Below are positions 62,501 through 64,000 of a stretch of DNA of 64,000 bases, piece by piece; position 1 is the stretch's first letter; every line of letters begins with the position of its first letter. Under the pieces are notes generated by a model that was given only the letters and a program-made list of their open reading frames with translations, was not told the DNA's origin and made no database searches. Where the stretch lies: the NCBI RefSeq assembly GCF_021390245.1, contig NZ_JAJUXH010000028.1, positions 28,393-92,392 of the forward strand, given 5' to 3'. This DNA is from Dyadobacter sp. CY323 (lineage in GTDB: Bacteria; Bacteroidota; Bacteroidia; Cytophagales; Spirosomataceae). Made by a program: the position numbers and the translations under genes.

Positions 62501-63781
62501 ATGCATTTCTCTTTTCTTTTTTTTCTCTTACTTGGTTTCCAGACTGTTCGGAGCCAGCCTCAAAACTTGCGTCTGGAAGATCATATTTATAATGAAAAGA
62601 TCAGGACCGTACTGCTTTATCCGGCATTGGAAAATCCGGAAAACCCTACCCGATTGCTTACACCTGCCATTAAGCCACTGAATGCTACCTCACCATTTGT
62701 TCTTGAATTCGACGATCTGTCAGGTCAGTTTGAAGGTTACAGGGCTAAAATCGTGCATTGTAATATGGATTGGACGAAGTCAAATCTGAACGATATAGAA
62801 TTTACTTTTGAGTTTAATGAATATCCGATCAGCTCGTACGAGCAGTCTTTTAGCACAAAAGTCCCCTATTTTCATTATCGCCTGGAAGTTCCCAGGTTAA
62901 AACTGTCCGGCAATTACGTCATCTATGTTTATTCCGATCGTGATCGGAAGCCTGTTCTTAGCCGGAGGTTTATGCTCTACGAGTCCAGGGTCAACGTTGC
63001 GGCGAAGGCCCGTTTTTCACAAGGAATCCAGCAGCAGTTTTCGGACCAGCAAATCGATTTCGAAGTAAATTATAAGGGTTATCAGCTCAATGCGCCTCAA
63101 ACGGACCTGAAAGTAATACTGCGTAAAAATTTCCGGTGGGATCAAACGCGCTCAGGATTTAAGCCGACCAATGTGCGCCCATTTGATCAGCTCCTTGAAT
63201 ACACTTTTTTTGATTTGGAAAATACATTTCCCGGCGGCAATGAATTTCGCTATTTCGACAGCCGGACGTTATCGGGACGAGGGTATGGTGTGAATGAAAT
63301 CGAACGAACCGCCGATTTCACTCGACTTTCGTTGTTTCCCGACAAATCCAGGGCAGTTGGCGGGCACATCCAAATCGATGATTTTAATGGTCAATACATT
63401 GTAGATCAGCGGGAATCCGGGCGGGGAAGCGTGGAGGCTGATTACACTCCCGTTTTATTTACATTAAAAGTCGAAGAAGAACCCGGTGCGCAGTTCTATG
63501 TGAATGGAGCATTTAATCTATGGCAACTCGACGACCGCAACCGAATGACTTACAACCCGGATACAAAGGTTTATGAAGTGGAAATGGTTATTAAGCAGGG
63601 AGTTATTAATTATGATTACGTGGTTGTGAGGGGTGATAAAAAGCCGGACGAGGCTTACATTGAAGGAAATTATGCCGAGACGGAAAATGACTATGATATT
63701 TTAATTTACCATCGCCCGCCGGCGGGAAGAGCGGATCTTTTGATTGGGTACCGGACCGTAGAGTGGAACCGGCGCAGGTAA
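62501..63781 (+). CDS. T9SS plug-domain (DUF5103) protein
   Basis: This is a 426-residue exported protein from the ATG at 62501, which begins a signal peptide (MHFSFLFFLLLGFQTVRSQ); the frame opens further upstream at 62429 but that start lacks support. The family, DUF5103, is now called the type IX secretion system plug protein, which closes one side of the SprA outer-membrane channel. Conserved features include LEFDDLSGQFEGYRAKIVHCNMDW and the C-terminal FYVNGAFNLWQLDDRN. No other T9SS machinery gene is adjacent, but two T9SS-type cargo proteins lie in this window. Confidence 0.9.
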   Translation: MHFSFLFFLLLGFQTVRSQPQNLRLEDHIYNEKIRTVLLYPALENPENPTRLLTPAIKPLNATSPFVLEFDDLSGQFEGYRAKIVHCNMDWTKSNLNDIEFTFEFNEYPISSYEQSFSTKVPYFHYRLEVPRLKLSGNYVIYVYSDRDRKPVLSRRFMLYESRVNVAAKARFSQGIQQQFSDQQIDFEVNYKGYQLNAPQTDLKVILRKNFRWDQTRSGFKPTNVRPFDQLLEYTFFDLENTFPGGNEFRYFDSRTLSGRGYGVNEIERTADFTRLSLFPDKSRAVGGHIQIDDFNGQYIVDQRESGRGSVEADYTPVLFTLKVEEEPGAQFYVNGAFNLWQLDDRNRMTYNPDTKVYEVEMVIKQGVINYDYVVVRGDKKPDEAYIEGNYAETENDYDILIYHRPPAGRADLLIGYRTVEWNRRR

Positions 63782-63803
63782 GATGTGGGGGGGAAGGGAG
63801 TAA

Positions 63804-63838
63804 AAGTGAAATGTAAAAAGTGAGATGTGAGATGTTAG
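63804..63838 (+). repeat. Heptamer tandem array, AAGTGAG/ATGTGAG type (5 units)
   Basis: Units are AAGTGAA, ATGTAAA, AAGTGAG, ATGTGAG, ATGTTAG. It is the same family as 15010-15044 and the inverted 11092-11119. It lies between the plug gene and its terminator, close to the IS256-like end. Confidence 0.85.
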
Positions 63839-63878
63839 GGGTAAAGAAAGCAGCTGTGAGAGTTGCTTTCTTTTACCC
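63839..63878 (+). terminator. Terminator after plug gene
   Basis: GGGTAAAGAAAGCA (63839-63852) and TGCTTTCTTTTACCC (63864-63878) pair with a one-base bulge, followed by TTTAAG. It sits directly after the heptamer array. Confidence 0.85.
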
Positions 63879-63912
63879 TTTAAGACACTATCTCAAAATC
63901 TGTGTAAAGTTT

Positions 63913-63941
63913 AAATCGGGGTTTGTAACTCCGATTTTTTA
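63913..63941 (+). terminator. Terminator-like stem inside IS end
   Basis: AAATCGGGG (63913-63921) pairs with CTCCGATTT (63929-63937), then TTTAC. Such stems near insertion-sequence ends protect the transposase from outside transcription. Confidence 0.6.
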
Positions 63942-63961
63942 CTTTTAACAAAACACAGTTT

Positions 63962-64000
63962 ATGAGACCAGAAGATTTGTTGACTGATGAGTTTTTAAAG
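63962..64000 (+). CDS. Transposase, IS256-like, first 13 codons only
   Basis: The ATG at 63962 begins MRPEDLLTDEFLK, which matches the usual opening of Bacteroidota IS256-family (mutator-type) transposases. The rest is cut off by the window edge, so the DDE catalytic residues cannot be seen and the element may or may not be intact. Confidence 0.6.
   Translation, partial: MRPEDLLTDEFLK

Larger units (their letters stand above)
63883..64000 (+). mobile_element. Left end of an IS256-like insertion sequence
   Basis: From about 63883 the sequence (GACACTATCTCAAAATCTGTG) resembles IS256-family terminal inverted repeats. A terminator-like stem (AAATCGGGG/CTCCGATTT, 63913-63937) then blocks incoming transcription, and a frame starts at 63962. 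The other end is outside the window, so the boundary and target duplication cannot be confirmed. Confidence 0.65.

Overview
The window is a chromosomal segment of a Bacteroidota bacterium, most likely a Cytophagales member close to Dyadobacter (genus inferred from protein style only). Pointers to the phylum are a SusC/SusD pair with lipoprotein partners, two proteins with type IX secretion (T9SS) C-terminal signals plus a T9SS plug-domain protein, LytTR response regulators, Bacteroidota-type -7 boxes (TAnnTTTG), and the lack of Shine-Dalgarno sequences. No rRNA, tRNA or CRISPR array is visible.

Layout. 1-1257: 3' part of an amino-acid/ethanolamine permease. 1543-6566: a LytTR regulator, then a leftward group (NamZ-like muramidase lipoprotein, PA0069-type radical SAM protein, M42 aminopeptidase, small HExxH protein). 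6745-12508: core genes greA, fmt, folA and hslU, with an esterase carrying a starch-binding-like domain and an APH-fold kinase. 12723-20369: GH92 alpha-mannosidase, aldo/keto reductase, PQQ-type sugar dehydrogenase with its cytochrome c, and a siderophore-type TonB receptor. 20530-28461: a 2643-residue secreted repeat protein (14 Calx-beta repeats, HYR-like repeats, T9SS type A tail). 28933-31442: TPR histidine kinase and LytTR regulator. 31443-37983: gluconokinase, small membrane protein, metallophosphoesterase, DinB protein, PgeF, a lysine-rich protein, a SpoU methylase and a NarL-type regulator. 38310-51700: a surface-glycan locus on alternating strands (GNAT/FemAB-like enzyme, LamG protein with T9SS type B tail, several methyltransferases, Wzx-like flippase, UDP-GlcNAc 2-epimerase, nucleotide-sugar dehydrogenase, three glycosyltransferases) with an ORF6N gene inside. 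51707-58833: SusC-SusD-zinc metallohydrolase-DUF4302 operon. 59131-63781: siroheme synthase N-domain protein, ABC-F ATPase, Uma2-family protein, T9SS plug protein. 63883-64000: left end of an IS256-like element.

How it works together. Much of the window serves the cell surface: glycan building, export through T9SS, nutrient capture by TonB-dependent systems and trimming of glycans by GH92, with periplasmic oxidation of sugars by the PQQ dehydrogenase/cytochrome c pair. The least ordinary features are non-coding. Seven arrays of short tandem repeats, different in sequence but all with a 7-base unit, sit in four intergenic gaps. One abuts a start codon, one supplies a stop codon, and two gaps carry inverted pairs that can fold into long hairpins. 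Others are a terminator-like hairpin in the greA leader, a pair of 21-bp palindromes before the TonB receptor, and a 25-bp stem that exactly fills the space between two convergent genes.
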